Source: Candidatus Woesearchaeota archaeon (GTDB lineage: Archaea > Nanobdellota > Nanobdellia > Woesearchaeales > SM23-78). Taken from it: 64,000 nucleotides of DNA. Positions 42,565 through 51,944 of this stretch are shown here, one piece after another. Positions within the stretch are counted from its first letter, which is position 1; each line of letters opens with the position of its first letter. Below the pieces are notes generated by a model. That model saw only the letters and a program-made list of their open reading frames with translations. It did not search any database and had not been told where the DNA came from. A program made the position numbers and the translations under genes. The DNA is taken from contig JAFGBP010000042.1 in the NCBI GenBank assembly GCA_016933095.1, forward strand, positions 29,089 to 93,088. The letters run 5' to 3'.

Positions 42565-42608
42565 TTATACCTACATTAAACGAAATATTTAAATAAGCGT
42601 AGGTATAA
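42565..42608 (+). promoter_or_regulatory. Promoter of the Fic gene inside a 10-bp inverted repeat
   Basis: TTATACCTAC (42565-42574) and GTAGGTATAA (42599-42608) are exact inverted repeats. Between them lies the TATA box ATATTTAAATAAG (42585-42597), and the ATG of the Fic gene follows at 42618, so the transcript is nearly leaderless. The right arm would cover the region between TATA and start. This looks like a repressor operator. Confidence 0.6.
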
Positions 42609-42617
42609 CTGTCTTTC

Positions 42618-43583
42618 ATGGTCCACGTGCAAGAAAGGAAATTAAAGGGGAAGTCTTACCTGTATCTTGACAAATCCATAAGGATCGGAGGGAAAGTATT
42701 CAAGATATCAAAGTACCTCGGGGTGAAGGCAGACTTATCAAAAGCCAGAATAAACGATGAGATGAAGAAATTCTCATTGGAACTTGATGAAAAGATAGTC
42801 TCGTACCTGACGAAGCACATTGAAAATAATTTCAAGATCCAATATCCGTTAATACAAGAGGAAGTCAGGAAAATCGAGGAGATGAACCTGAAGTACAAAG
42901 AGATAAAGAGATCATTAACCAGAAGCGACTGGCTGGACATAAAAAAGAGATTCATAGCAAATTTCATTTTCGAATCCAATGCATTGGAAGGCAATTCATT
43001 GACATTGAAGAACTTCTCAGAGATAATCTTTGAAAACAAAACGGCCGCCTCAACAGACCTTCGGGAGGTTTATGATGCAAAGAATTCCTATGCTGTCTTT
43101 TCAAAACTGTTCAATGAAAGAAAAGAAATGAGCGAGGCCTCTATTCTGGGCATTCACAGGATGATAATGAAGAACATAGACGAAAGGACCGGATACAAGA
43201 AGATTCCAAACGTAATCCTAGGAAGGAACATGGAGCTAACCATCCCTGAAAACGTTCCGGAAGAGATGAAAAAACTGATCAGATGGTATGAGGAAAACAA
43301 CAAGCTTCACCCATTAGAGCTTGCCTTCAAGTTTCATCATAAATTCGAAAGAATACACCCCTTCGCAGACGGCAACGGCCGTGTGGGAAGAATGCTGCTC
43401 AACCACATCCTCATCAGAAAAGGATATTATCCTATAATAATAAGGAAGAGCCACAGGAACAGGTATCTGAAAGCCCTTAGAGCGGCCGACCTGGGAAAGT
43501 CCATCCCATTAATGAGATTCGCCCTGGAACAAGCAAAAGAGACTTACAGGAAATTCTTCGAAGTTTACTACAACTATCTATGA
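42618..43583 (+). CDS. Fic-domain protein (AMP transferase family)
   Basis: Transfers AMP (or another nucleotide part) to target proteins. 321 residues with a full Fic motif HPFADGNGRVGR near residue 245 (catalytic His, Mg/phosphate loop) and an N-terminal SNALEGN near 120 that fits the autoinhibitory (S/T)xxxE(G/N) helix. The first 100 residues look like a helical extension. No separate antitoxin gene is seen; the built-in inhibitory motif would make one needless. Alone in its unit, with its own operator-like promoter. Confidence 0.9.
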   Translation: MVHVQERKLKGKSYLYLDKSIRIGGKVFKISKYLGVKADLSKARINDEMKKFSLELDEKIVSYLTKHIENNFKIQYPLIQEEVRKIEEMNLKYKEIKRSLTRSDWLDIKKRFIANFIFESNALEGNSLTLKNFSEIIFENKTAASTDLREVYDAKNSYAVFSKLFNERKEMSEASILGIHRMIMKNIDERTGYKKIPNVILGRNMELTIPENVPEEMKKLIRWYEENNKLHPLELAFKFHHKFERIHPFADGNGRVGRMLLNHILIRKGYYPIIIRKSHRNRYLKALRAADLGKSIPLMRFALEQAKETYRKFFEVYYNYL

Positions 43584-43628
43584 CCTAAGCGACAAAAAAT
43601 CACCACAAAAGAATTTATCAAGGATGGC

Positions 43629-43955
43629 TCAGCGCCTCTTCTTATGAGAAGCCATTGCCTGACCCTTCTCCTCAAGCTCAATCTCAATTCCGCCGATCCA
43701 GCCGGAAAATAAGTTATAGAACACTGAACCGAGAAGGCCTGCTATGAAACCCATAACCGCGTACTGGACCGGGAGCAGAAGAACTATCCAAAAACCCATG
43801 CTAAGCAAGGGATCAGGACCAGACGCCACAGCAATTGAAGGGTCGACGACCTGCATGACAGCCACTATGATCCCGAGGATCAAGCCCATAACAGCCATGA
43901 GCAAGGCCTCTATCTTTGCAAAACTCATAACACCAATCCTTTTTATGACAACCAT
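43629..43955 (-). CDS. Small two-to-three-helix membrane protein
   Basis: 108 residues with helices at about 18-38, 52-72 and 65-85 and a basic C-terminus (ASHKKRR). Resembles the DUF3566-like transmembrane family in size and in its VFYNLFSGWIGGIEIEL ending. A strong GGAGGTCA site seven bases upstream supports the ATG at 43955. Function unknown. Confidence 0.6.
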   Translation of the reverse strand: MVVIKRIGVMSFAKIEALLMAVMGLILGIIVAVMQVVDPSIAVASGPDPLLSMGFWIVLLLPVQYAVMGFIAGLLGSVFYNLFSGWIGGIEIELEEKGQAMASHKKRR

Positions 43956-44113
43956 CTTGTTGACCTCCGGAAACTCCTTATCAAAGGAGCATAACAGATA
44001 AATACCCTACAATCTGTTCCGTGGCGAAAAGGATATAAATGTTGCGGTCCGAGATAGAAATGAATAGCGGATTAGCGCGGAGAGTTTTCACCTATTAAAC
44101 GGTTGTGAGCCAT

Positions 44114-45706
44114 ATGAGCGAAAGACATGTAGCGTTAGTTTCATATGCCAATGTGAGTTACGGAGGGAAAGTAAGAGGACCAGTCCCGAGCGGACTCATG
44201 CTAGAAGGCACGCCGCATCTTGCCGGCCGGCTTCTAAAAGAAGGCTATATTCCCAGGATCTTTGATTTCAACAGCGTGCGAGGGGTCAGACGCCTCGCAG
44301 AATCAGGCAGCGAAGCTTATGAAAAGGAATGCGCTCAAGAGATCATATCTTATGCGCGCGAGCATGAAGCTAAACTTGTCGGGTTCACTCTTTACAGCAA
44401 TGGTTTCAAAGGCACGGTAAGGATAGCTGAGATGGTAAGAGAAACGCTTCCCGGAATATTCATCATGGGAGGGGGACCTCTGACAACTTGGGTGGAGAAG
44501 GCCATCTTCCGATACACCGACGCATTCGACGTCTTATGCATCGGGGAGGGGGATCTGTCCCTTCCCCGCACAGCCGATTCAATCTATGATGGAAGCATGT
44601 CGTTCTCGGATGCTCCCAACCTATTATTTAAAGACGGAAGCAGAACAAGAAGAGAAGTGACCAACATCTCTGAATTGCCATTTCCAACATATGACCCTCA
44701 ATTCTATCCTGACATAAAACATAAGATACAAATACCTGTATGCAGAGGAAGTGTCGGGTGCCGCTACGGCCAATGCTCTTTTTGCATCCAGCCAAAGACT
44801 GACGGACCCTTCAGGATCCGGAACATCGATAACCTGCTGCAGGAGATATATTACCTAAAAGAAGAGCACTCATTCAGCAGGATCAGGCTCAGCGATCCCA
44901 ACCCTCCTCCAAAAGAGATGGTCAGGATTGCAGAGGGAATCGAGAGCCGGTTTCCAGGACAGATGAAGGTCTCTTCTTTCAATTATGCGGATGCACTGTA
45001 TAACTTTGAGAAGACAAAAAAGATCCAAGCAGGGGCGTTTGTAGGCATCGAATCATTCGACTTTGAAACGCTCCTAAAGCTGAACAAGACAAGGAACCCA
45101 GAGAAGTACGTGCGGGACGCCACGAGTCTTATTGAAACGGCGAAAAAACAGGGCATCCCCTCGGTCGTGGCCATAATAGTTCCTGTGGCCAACGACACGA
45201 TCCGGAGGATAGAATATGATTATAACATGGTAAAGGAGCTCAACCCGGACTTTGTCGTGGGTGTGGCGCTTGGACCCTTGCCAGGGACACAGGATTATTT
45301 CTCTGCCTTGAACTTAGGAGAGGAATCTGGCATAAGGCTCAGTCCAGACTATGAGCATGAGCTGATGTTATGGGAACTTGACTTGCTTCAGCCTCCGTCG
45401 GCATGGAGCCCTCCTCCCTGGGAACTGAAGGTCGACGGAAAGTTCTGCGGGAACCCTTTCCTGATAAATCACAAGCATTTCCTTGGAAAACTGATTGAAG
45501 AGGGATTCGAACCGGTAGCGGATGAAATTGTGCTCATGGCAGACCTTTTCTATAACGGTCTTCCAACAGAACAAAACGAACGTCGCCAGAAGATAATCCA
45601 TTTCAACAAGGAGATCCGGAAAAGCATCGCTACCTCTGATTATGAGAGCCTGGAAAAGATCGTCACGGTGATAAACCACAATCAAAAGTCATCTCTGCGC
45701 CGCTAA
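44114..45706 (+). CDS. Cobalamin-binding-domain radical SAM enzyme
   Basis: 530 residues. Residues 1-150 are a Rossmann-like B12-binding type domain (LLKEGYIPRIFDFNS, IIMGGGPLTTW, CIGEGD). The radical SAM core has GCRYGQCSFC near residue 215: a C-x4-C-x2-C spacing, like the CRWxxCxFC subgroup rather than CxxxCxxC. Later GIESFDFETLLKLNK is the family's SAM-binding strand. Such enzymes do methylations, ring closures and other radical steps. Its 3' end overlaps that of the V4R gene by 18 bp. ATG at 44114 preferred to GTG at 44105. Confidence 0.8.
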   Translation: MSERHVALVSYANVSYGGKVRGPVPSGLMLEGTPHLAGRLLKEGYIPRIFDFNSVRGVRRLAESGSEAYEKECAQEIISYAREHEAKLVGFTLYSNGFKGTVRIAEMVRETLPGIFIMGGGPLTTWVEKAIFRYTDAFDVLCIGEGDLSLPRTADSIYDGSMSFSDAPNLLFKDGSRTRREVTNISELPFPTYDPQFYPDIKHKIQIPVCRGSVGCRYGQCSFCIQPKTDGPFRIRNIDNLLQEIYYLKEEHSFSRIRLSDPNPPPKEMVRIAEGIESRFPGQMKVSSFNYADALYNFEKTKKIQAGAFVGIESFDFETLLKLNKTRNPEKYVRDATSLIETAKKQGIPSVVAIIVPVANDTIRRIEYDYNMVKELNPDFVVGVALGPLPGTQDYFSALNLGEESGIRLSPDYEHELMLWELDLLQPPSAWSPPPWELKVDGKFCGNPFLINHKHFLGKLIEEGFEPVADEIVLMADLFYNGLPTEQNERRQKIIHFNKEIRKSIATSDYESLEKIVTVINHNQKSSLRR

Positions 45707-46327
45707 TGGAACCGGCTTGTCTGTCAATTTCGACAGGTCGAACTTGAACTTCTCAGGCAGCTGCCTCTTGATAAGAGAATCTTTCAGATTGAACTCGCTC
45801 TTGTTCTTTATCACGAATTCGCAGTATGGCTTTCCCTGGGCGATGCATTGCGTCTCAATGCAGATCAGATCTTCATTCTGAGTCATCTCTCTAAGAAGAG
45901 AAGTCATGCCTCCGCGGAACAAGACATCTACAGGATATTTCTGTAAGCCGAAAGTCTTCAGGTATTCCTTCGCATAAGTCGACTGGGCCCTCAAGATGTA
46001 CTGATTCTTCTCAGTATCGACATGAACCAGATCCACAGTCCCCGCACCTATCATCTCAGCATGACCCTGCTGCATCTCCAATGCTTTCTGAGGAGAATAA
46101 CCAAACCGCTTGATCATCATCTTAGCGCCCATCTTCGTCTGGATCTCCAGTATCTTATAGAATACATCGCTGCCTTTCTTCCCGAATTCCTCTTCCAGCA
46201 GCTTATGGACGATCACCATCACGTTCAATGACAACAGGTAGCCCGGAGATCCCAGGACCATAAGATATCCTCCTGCTTCATGCTTAATCTGCTTCTCGAA
46301 AAGCAATTTTCTCATAAAAGGATGCAT
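45689..46327 (-). CDS. V4R-domain (4-vinyl reductase-like) protein
   Basis: 212 residues. The C-terminal half carries a V4R domain, seen as ETQCIAQGKPYCEFVI near residue 165 (paired Cys of the C-x6-8-C type), a small-molecule-binding fold found in bacteriochlorophyll BchJ and in regulators. The N-terminus is helical (EAGGYLMVLGSPGYLLSLN). GGAGGTGATC ribosome site. It starts five bases after the stop of the PaaK-like gene upstream, so they form one operon. Confidence 0.72.
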   Translation of the reverse strand: MHPFMRKLLFEKQIKHEAGGYLMVLGSPGYLLSLNVMVIVHKLLEEEFGKKGSDVFYKILEIQTKMGAKMMIKRFGYSPQKALEMQQGHAEMIGAGTVDLVHVDTEKNQYILRAQSTYAKEYLKTFGLQKYPVDVLFRGGMTSLLREMTQNEDLICIETQCIAQGKPYCEFVIKNKSEFNLKDSLIKRQLPEKFKFDLSKLTDKPVPLAAQR

Positions 46328-46331
46328 ACGA

Positions 46332-47735
46332 TCACCTCCTCAGATCAATGATCTTTTTGAGTTTTGTTTTTGATTCATTGAATAGCCTGCCAGGTTCCAC
46401 CAGCTCTATCTGCGCCGGAGGGCAAAATTCTATGATATTGACAATTTGAGAGTACTCAAGCGAAGAGTTAGACAGAGCCTCATTGAATTTTCTGGAAAAT
46501 GCGGATTCCATCTCGCGTTTTTCCCGTTCATTGGCAACTTCTTTCTCCACGTAGATGACCATGGCGTCCGAGAAGACGCCATCATTCTCATCTGACTTCC
46601 GAGTGAGCGTCAACTGGTATTTGTCCTCAAATCCTGCTAACTCGGCGGCGCTGTGGATCTGATCAGGATATATGTTGGCTCCTCCATACTGGAAAGTATC
46701 ATCGTACCTTCCCTTGATACGACTGATCAAAGGCAGGTTGAGCCCGCAGCCGCAAGATCCGTTCGGTTCCCCTTTTGAGATCAGATCTCCCATCCGATAC
46801 CTGACAATGGGAATCGCCCTTTTTAAAAGGTTCGTTACCACCATGATACCTTCCTTCTGAGGCTCGTCTATAGGTTCTAACGTTTCCTTATCAAGGACTT
46901 CCATGATCAGGTTCGGAGAATACCAATGCATCCATCCGGATTCCCTCAGGTGATCACATTCGGAAGCAGCGCCATATATCTCGGCACAGCCATAGAGATC
47001 AGAGACAGAAGTCTTGAACAGACGCTCATACCGTTTCCTGTCCGTCTCGGAAAAAGGCTCTCCCGCAAGGACTATCCTCTCAAGACCTAAAGAAGAGATA
47101 TCCATTTTAGGCGACATCTTCTTCCAGAAAAACGACAGAAAAGAAGGATAGGTAATCAGATATTTCGGCTTCATGGTAAGCAGCTCTTCAACATGCCAAT
47201 CGAACGGGAGATGAATCCCGGCAGTGACAGTCGGGCCGATCAAAGAACATGCGTTGAGTGAGAAAAACTGACTAGGCCATGGACCGCAAGGAAAGAGAGA
47301 ATATATCTTTCCTCCGGCATCATCGCCGCCATTTGTCTTATAGTATCCCTTCACTCCGGCCAAGAAATTCATGACTGCCGTCTGGACAAAAATGCCCTCT
47401 TTCTCCTGATTGGTCACAGGTATCCTCTTGCATTTCCCTGTGGAACCTGACGTCTGAAGAAACCTCGCGATCTCGTGTTCAGGCACAGAATGAAACTCGT
47501 CAATCGGATCATCAGTTATGTCTTTGGAAGTGACAATCGGCAGTCTGGTGATGTCAGAAGAGGATTTGATGTGTTTCGGAGAGACACCATGCAGATCCAT
47601 CATGCGCCTATAACGAGCATTGTTATTGTAATGGAAATCCACCAATCCGACAAAAGTCTGAGATTGGGATTCGGCGATGGTCTTTGAGTCTGTGTTTTTC
47701 AGCCGGTCCAACTCGTCTAAGAGCAACTTATCCAT
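46332..47735 (-). CDS. PaaK-like AMP-forming acyl-CoA ligase/adenylating enzyme
   Basis: 467 residues of the phenylacetate-CoA-ligase branch of the ANL superfamily. Seen: QTSGSTGKCKRIPVT near 85 (ATP/phosphate loop), DLYGCAEIYGAASECD near 230, MVVTNLLKRAIPIVRYRMGD near 300 and a CGCGLNLPLI segment near 325 (Cys pair typical of some PaaK-like proteins). It activates a carboxylate as an adenylate; the substrate is unknown. ATG at 47735 follows AGAGGTG. Lies in one operon with V4R and opposite the radical SAM gene. Confidence 0.8.
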   Translation of the reverse strand: MDKLLLDELDRLKNTDSKTIAESQSQTFVGLVDFHYNNNARYRRMMDLHGVSPKHIKSSSDITRLPIVTSKDITDDPIDEFHSVPEHEIARFLQTSGSTGKCKRIPVTNQEKEGIFVQTAVMNFLAGVKGYYKTNGGDDAGGKIYSLFPCGPWPSQFFSLNACSLIGPTVTAGIHLPFDWHVEELLTMKPKYLITYPSFLSFFWKKMSPKMDISSLGLERIVLAGEPFSETDRKRYERLFKTSVSDLYGCAEIYGAASECDHLRESGWMHWYSPNLIMEVLDKETLEPIDEPQKEGIMVVTNLLKRAIPIVRYRMGDLISKGEPNGSCGCGLNLPLISRIKGRYDDTFQYGGANIYPDQIHSAAELAGFEDKYQLTLTRKSDENDGVFSDAMVIYVEKEVANEREKREMESAFSRKFNEALSNSSLEYSQIVNIIEFCPPAQIELVEPGRLFNESKTKLKKIIDLRR

Positions 47736-47786
47736 AATACACCTCTTATTCTCTTGCAACTCTGCATTTAATTCAGTCGTCTAATA

Positions 47787-48566
47787 TCATTTAGAGGTCT
47801 CATCAAAATCGTGCACAACCAATCCCTTGGATCCAATCTCCACAGGATGTATGTCCTCATCATTCTGCACATGCCTCATCTTCCTAACGAGCAGGCTTCT
47901 CGAGTACCGTCCACCCATAGACTCAAAACTCATATGGATTATTCCATCACATAAGAACTCTGATACCGAGTCTCTCGAGTATGCTTCTGATCCTTGCTCG
48001 ATCTCGGAGATTAGCATCGTCGTTATCTCGAGGTCTTGCAATTCACCTATTAGCATGTAGATGAATCTTTTGAGCAGGAAGTCTCCGCTGAGGGTCGGCG
48101 CGTATATGTTGTCTGGCATTATAAGGTCTCTGAGGAACAGGTCGTTTATCGCAGCGTATATGGGGGCGTTTATCGAGAGCGTGGAGAGCGAGTCTATGAC
48201 TAGCCTTTTTATCTTGAAGTCTTTCACGTAGGATAGTATCTGGTCGAATGTGAGGTGGTCTATCTTCTTGACGGGTATGCATACGATGTGGAGCAGACCA
48301 GTAGCTTCCAGGGCCTTCAAGTCCCATCCGAACTGTGATGCTTGCCGGATTATGGAGTCCTTGTTCTGCTCAAAGCTCACGTACATGCTTGGTTCTTTGA
48401 ACTTTGAAGCGCCGTTTATTATGTACTGCAAGGAGAAGATGGTCTTTGCGGATCCTGGAGTTCCGCAGAGCAGTATGTTAGATCCGGCAGGGAATCCGCC
48501 TTGCACGAGCTTGTCGAATCCTGGGATTCCTGTCTTGCTCCTCTTAATCATGGTTGCTCTTTTCAT
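47787..48566 (-). CDS. KaiC-like RecA-superfamily ATPase, copy 1
   Basis: 259 residues, single-domain. Walker A LLCGTPGSAKTIFS near 34, IKRLVIDSLSTLS (Walker B) near 120, and SEFLCDGIIHMSFE near 205, the C-terminal strand typical of KaiC/GvpD-like ATPases. One KaiC domain only, so not a clock KaiC. ATG at 48566 overlaps the stop of the next KaiC gene by four bases and follows AGGTGG. Thought to act in archaeal signalling; role unknown here. Confidence 0.85.
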   Translation of the reverse strand: MKRATMIKRSKTGIPGFDKLVQGGFPAGSNILLCGTPGSAKTIFSLQYIINGASKFKEPSMYVSFEQNKDSIIRQASQFGWDLKALEATGLLHIVCIPVKKIDHLTFDQILSYVKDFKIKRLVIDSLSTLSINAPIYAAINDLFLRDLIMPDNIYAPTLSGDFLLKRFIYMLIGELQDLEITTMLISEIEQGSEAYSRDSVSEFLCDGIIHMSFESMGGRYSRSLLVRKMRHVQNDEDIHPVEIGSKGLVVHDFDETSK

Positions 48567-49276
48567 GGTCCCACCTGTATTCCTTCGTCTGTTATCTTGA
48601 ACCCGTGGATTCCTCCTTTGATGGAGGATCGCCTCATCTTCTGGACTTCCAGCGTCCTGAGGAAGGACTTTCCTATGGATCGTATGTCTAGTTTCACAAC
48701 TCCGTCGCAAAGGTATTCTGATATTCCATCGCTCGTGACGGTGGGCTCGTCTCCAAGCCCTGAGACGTATATTGTGGTCGTGGGTATATCTTTTAGTATC
48801 GTGACGAGGTTGTAGACGAGCTGCTTTGGGGTGTTTGACACGCGGATCTTATCTTGGTAAAGGATGCTGAATTTCTTGTCTCCAGCCAGGAAGAATGGGC
48901 TCATGGCCAGCAAGGTCAGGTTGTCAAGGGCCATCCTCTCTGCCTTGACCTTTCCTGCCTCCTCAAACACCTTGATGACGAAGTCTCTGTCAACGTCCTC
49001 TATCTTCAGGGCGTATATCTTCATCAAGCCTTTTCTCATGTATTTCTTGACATCCCATCCTAGCTTTATGCATTGCTCTATGAGTTGCTCTTCTGTCTGG
49101 TCAAAACTGACAAAGAGCCCTGCCTCTCCCATCACGGCGCCTTTATAGATGTATTCCAGGGACATGATGGTCTTTCCGGACCCTGCTTTGCCGAAAATCA
49201 TCACGTTTGATCCTTTTATGAATCCTCCTCCTGTCAGTTCATCCAAACCCTCGATTCCTGAACTAATTCGTTTCAT
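48563..49276 (-). CDS. KaiC-like RecA-superfamily ATPase, copy 2
   Basis: 237 residues. Walker A MIFGKAGSGKTIMS near 28, Walker B RMALDNLTLLAMS near 112, SEYLCDGVVKLDIRS near 190. Similar to copy 1 and translationally coupled to it. ATG at 49276 chosen because GGTGAT lies four bases upstream; it overlaps the end of the DUF835 gene. Confidence 0.85.
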   Translation of the reverse strand: MKRISSGIEGLDELTGGGFIKGSNVMIFGKAGSGKTIMSLEYIYKGAVMGEAGLFVSFDQTEEQLIEQCIKLGWDVKKYMRKGLMKIYALKIEDVDRDFVIKVFEEAGKVKAERMALDNLTLLAMSPFFLAGDKKFSILYQDKIRVSNTPKQLVYNLVTILKDIPTTTIYVSGLGDEPTVTSDGISEYLCDGVVKLDIRSIGKSFLRTLEVQKMRRSSIKGGIHGFKITDEGIQVGP

Positions 49277-49736
49277 TAGCATCACCAGCCACTATGAGCT
49301 CCTGCCTTAGCAGGTTTTCCTGTTGCTTTTCAAGAGTCCCTTTTGAGACTTGTACTATAAACACGCAGCCGTACTCGGCGGCGAAGTCATGAATCGTCTG
49401 TATGAGGTGAAGCACGTCTTGGAAGGAGTTGAAGCTTATCAAGTATTCTACGCATAGCAGGAGGACTGCGCCTCCGAAGTTGTCCTTCATGAAATGCTCT
49501 AGGTCATATGAGAGCTGCTCGATGTCTTGCGGCGCCAGGTGGGCTTCTGAAGTGTTTATGTTAGTGATCCACTTGGTCCGGATATCCTTTCCTTTGATAT
49601 AAGCATCTTCTTTCTGGGGGTGCACGCGCCATACCACTAGGCCTTTTGTCTTAGGGTTGAGAAGTTCTGAGAATTGGGCAAACACCCTGTCAAAGTTATT
49701 CTCGAATATAAGGTATGACTCCCCGTGCTTAAACAT
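49263..49736 (-). CDS. DUF835-domain protein
   Basis: 157 residues. GLVVWRVHPQKE and the hydrophobic VLLLCVEYLISFNSF strand are the DUF835 pattern, a RecA/KaiC-like fold lacking a P-loop that is frequent in archaeal signal proteins. Coupled to the KaiC gene downstream (14-bp overlap). Probably a regulatory partner of the KaiC-like ATPases (inference). Confidence 0.75.
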   Translation of the reverse strand: MFKHGESYLIFENNFDRVFAQFSELLNPKTKGLVVWRVHPQKEDAYIKGKDIRTKWITNINTSEAHLAPQDIEQLSYDLEHFMKDNFGGAVLLLCVEYLISFNSFQDVLHLIQTIHDFAAEYGCVFIVQVSKGTLEKQQENLLRQELIVAGDANETN

Positions 49737-49953
49737 CTCTTAACCTCTTTTTCACTTTGCGGTCTCTTATGATCTTTTTTTGCCTCTTTTGATGCTGAAG
49801 AAAAAAATAAAAACAAAAAACTTCAACTCGCCCTGCATGCCGTGCCTGTACGCAAAATTTGCGTGTGCAGTTATCTCTGCGCTTCAAATCCCTGTGCGCG
49901 TCGAATCCGTATGTCGGTACAGACGCTGGTCCTAGAGATTCTTGCACGTGTAG

Positions 49954-50667
49954 CTAATGATCCATTAGTTTCAACAGCTTTATGCCTGATTCTGAGATGT
50001 CGAGGAGGAATTGCTCTTCGCTGTGCTTGCATCCTCTCATCTTTACGACCTGCAGAGTTTTTCTCAGCCTGTAGTTCTTCTCTATGTGATCCAGGTATAT
50101 GATGCCGTCGCATATGAACTCCTCCACTCCAAAGTTCGAGTAGCGCCTTGCGCCGGGCTCTACTTCTGAGACGAGGATCGCAGAGCACCCTTTGAAGAGG
50201 AGCAGGTTGCCAAGGTCAAAGAGGAACTTCCTCACGTGGTCAGGGTCGTCGAAGCGCTTGCATATGGCGCTTATTGAGTCGATGACCAGCCTCTTGGGCT
50301 TGTACCTGTCGAGCTGCTCGTATATAAAGTTCAGCACGTCTACTGACTTGAATACTGACTTGTCAGGATTGTCCGCCGGGATGGCGGTTCGCACGTCTAC
50401 GAGCACTAGCTTGTTCTTGTTGATCCAATCCTCGTTAAAGAAGGAAAAGGACTTGAAGTTCTCAACCAGCTTTAGGTCTTGCTCGTTTAGCGACAGGAAG
50501 AGGGTTTTTTCGTCCATGTTGGAGCATGCGCCGCATAGGAACTGCATTGTGAGGGTGGTCTTTCCCGTCCCTGCGCTTCCTGCTAGGAGTATGATGTTCT
50601 TCTCAGGTATTCCTCCGTCAAGAATCTTGTCCAGATCTTCAATGTATGTCTTAATCTTTTCTACCAT
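49954..50667 (-). CDS. KaiC-like RecA-superfamily ATPase, copy 3
   Basis: 237 residues. Walker A LLAGSAGTGKTTLT near 30, Walker B KRLVIDSISAICK near 130, EEFICDGIIYLDHIE near 190. Separated from the DUF835 gene by 217 bp; a perfect ACGCAAA-A-TTTGCGT hairpin lies in that gap (49851-49865). Strong AGAGGTG ribosome site. Confidence 0.85.
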   Translation of the reverse strand: MVEKIKTYIEDLDKILDGGIPEKNIILLAGSAGTGKTTLTMQFLCGACSNMDEKTLFLSLNEQDLKLVENFKSFSFFNEDWINKNKLVLVDVRTAIPADNPDKSVFKSVDVLNFIYEQLDRYKPKRLVIDSISAICKRFDDPDHVRKFLFDLGNLLLFKGCSAILVSEVEPGARRYSNFGVEEFICDGIIYLDHIEKNYRLRKTLQVVKMRGCKHSEEQFLLDISESGIKLLKLMDH

Positions 50668-50823
50668 AACTGCACCTCTGTTTAAAGTTGAACAGTACTC
50701 TTATGAATTACTCTAATCTTATGAATACATCGAATGCTCCAAATGCTTCGAACGAATATTCAAAACGCTAATATGAGCATCTTTGGAGGGAATCATTTAA
50801 TAATTTTACGTATTTTTCCGGAA

Positions 50824-50940
50824 TCTGTTCAAAATATCCCCTAGCCCGCTGCGACCGCCCAGCCATCACATCCTTTAATCGAGTCTATCTTAACCGCGCA
50901 TGAGTCATGATGCACAGCCAGGGGCTGCTTTTTGAACAGA
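50824..50940. repeat. Single-copy relative of the 25.5-kb repeat element
   Basis: Bounded by TCTGTTCAAAA and TTTTGAACAGA, exact 11-bp inverted repeats. The inside matches the 25.5-kb unit in blocks: CTAGCCCGCTGC, GAGTCTA, CCGC.CATG and CAGCCAGGGGCT. Fills the 365-bp gene-free gap between the KaiC-like gene and the membrane-bound regulator; no gene is seen there. Confidence 0.65.
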
Positions 50941-51032
50941 ATTGTATTTTCCCGAAATATTTTAGACAAAGGGGTATTATTCAAAAATCATGCAAAACAA
51001 TACCATCCAAACCCACGCAAGCTTTATCACAC

Positions 51033-51824
51033 TCATTTCTTCTGGCGAGTAGAAAAGAAGTACCAGACCGCAAGCACGAACAAGACAAAAAGCGATCCTG
51101 CAAGGAACCAGAAAGCCATTGAGAAAGGCTCAGAATGGGGAATCGAAGAAGCCAAAGGAGCAACGTGAGGCATGACAGCATCTGCAACAGGCCTCGCAGC
51201 CTCATTGCCGCCAGACTTTACAACTTCCTGGACAGCACCGTCAACCATTGCTTGGGCTGCCCCTCCACCAGTGGCGCTCGCAGACTCAACCGCCAAATCT
51301 GCGGCCTCATCAGCAACAGAGCGGACCAATAAGGGAGCTGCTTCAGGAGCCAATTTCCCAGCTGCAGAGTCGGCATAGCCAAATGAAGCAAGCTTGGAAG
51401 AAACCCTGAAAAATCCAAGATTGAACTTCTCAACGATATGGATTATCCCAGCAACACCGAGAGAGACCAAGGCAATCGGAAGCAAGCCTTTAAGCTTATC
51501 CTTGAAGGACTCGACATTCGCCTTCTTAGGAGCTATAATTATCAGCTTGTTGGCAAGGGAATAATGCAGTACTTCTTTGCCCTTTTCTGAATAATGAAAC
51601 TCTTCAGTCTGGACAAGATTTGCCTTGAGAAGCGCCTGAAGATTGTAATGCACAGTGGAAAGCGGGACCTTTAGCCTCTTTGAAAGCTCAGTCTCAGTCG
51701 CAGAATCCTCCTCCTTGCTCAAGAAGTCCAGAATCTTCCTCGCAGTGTCATTACTCATCACCTGGGCGAGCGCCTTTGACTCTGACTCCTCCAGGGAAAC
51801 AAGCAAAAAAGGGTCTTTCTTCAT
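51033..51824 (-). CDS. Membrane-anchored winged-helix transcription regulator
   Basis: 263 residues. Residues 20-100 are an ArsR/TrmB-like winged helix (ETELSKRLKVPLSTVHYNLQALLKANLVQTEEF then a KGKEVLHYSL wing). Two membrane helices (about 113-133 and 236-257) flank an Ala/Val-rich extracytoplasmic stretch. Membrane-tethered regulators of this kind are known in archaea. Adjacent to the kinase gene on the same strand, so it may receive membrane-level signals. Confidence 0.8.
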   Translation of the reverse strand: MKKDPFLLVSLEESESKALAQVMSNDTARKILDFLSKEEDSATETELSKRLKVPLSTVHYNLQALLKANLVQTEEFHYSEKGKEVLHYSLANKLIIIAPKKANVESFKDKLKGLLPIALVSLGVAGIIHIVEKFNLGFFRVSSKLASFGYADSAAGKLAPEAAPLLVRSVADEAADLAVESASATGGGAAQAMVDGAVQEVVKSGGNEAARPVADAVMPHVAPLASSIPHSEPFSMAFWFLAGSLFVLFVLAVWYFFSTRQKK

Positions 51825-51944
51825 CCTGAGTCTCAGAGAGTGTCTTGTATATAAATAATTTTATATGGCTTCAATCCTGGTCGAAGCAATAACATCAAAA
51901 GGACCCAAAGCACAAACCTGCTTTTTACGCTATTACGAGAAGAC

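Noticed and set aside
45505..45520. GGATTCGAACCGG resembling a tRNA T-arm
   Set aside because: Inside the radical SAM coding region with no matching acceptor or other arms.
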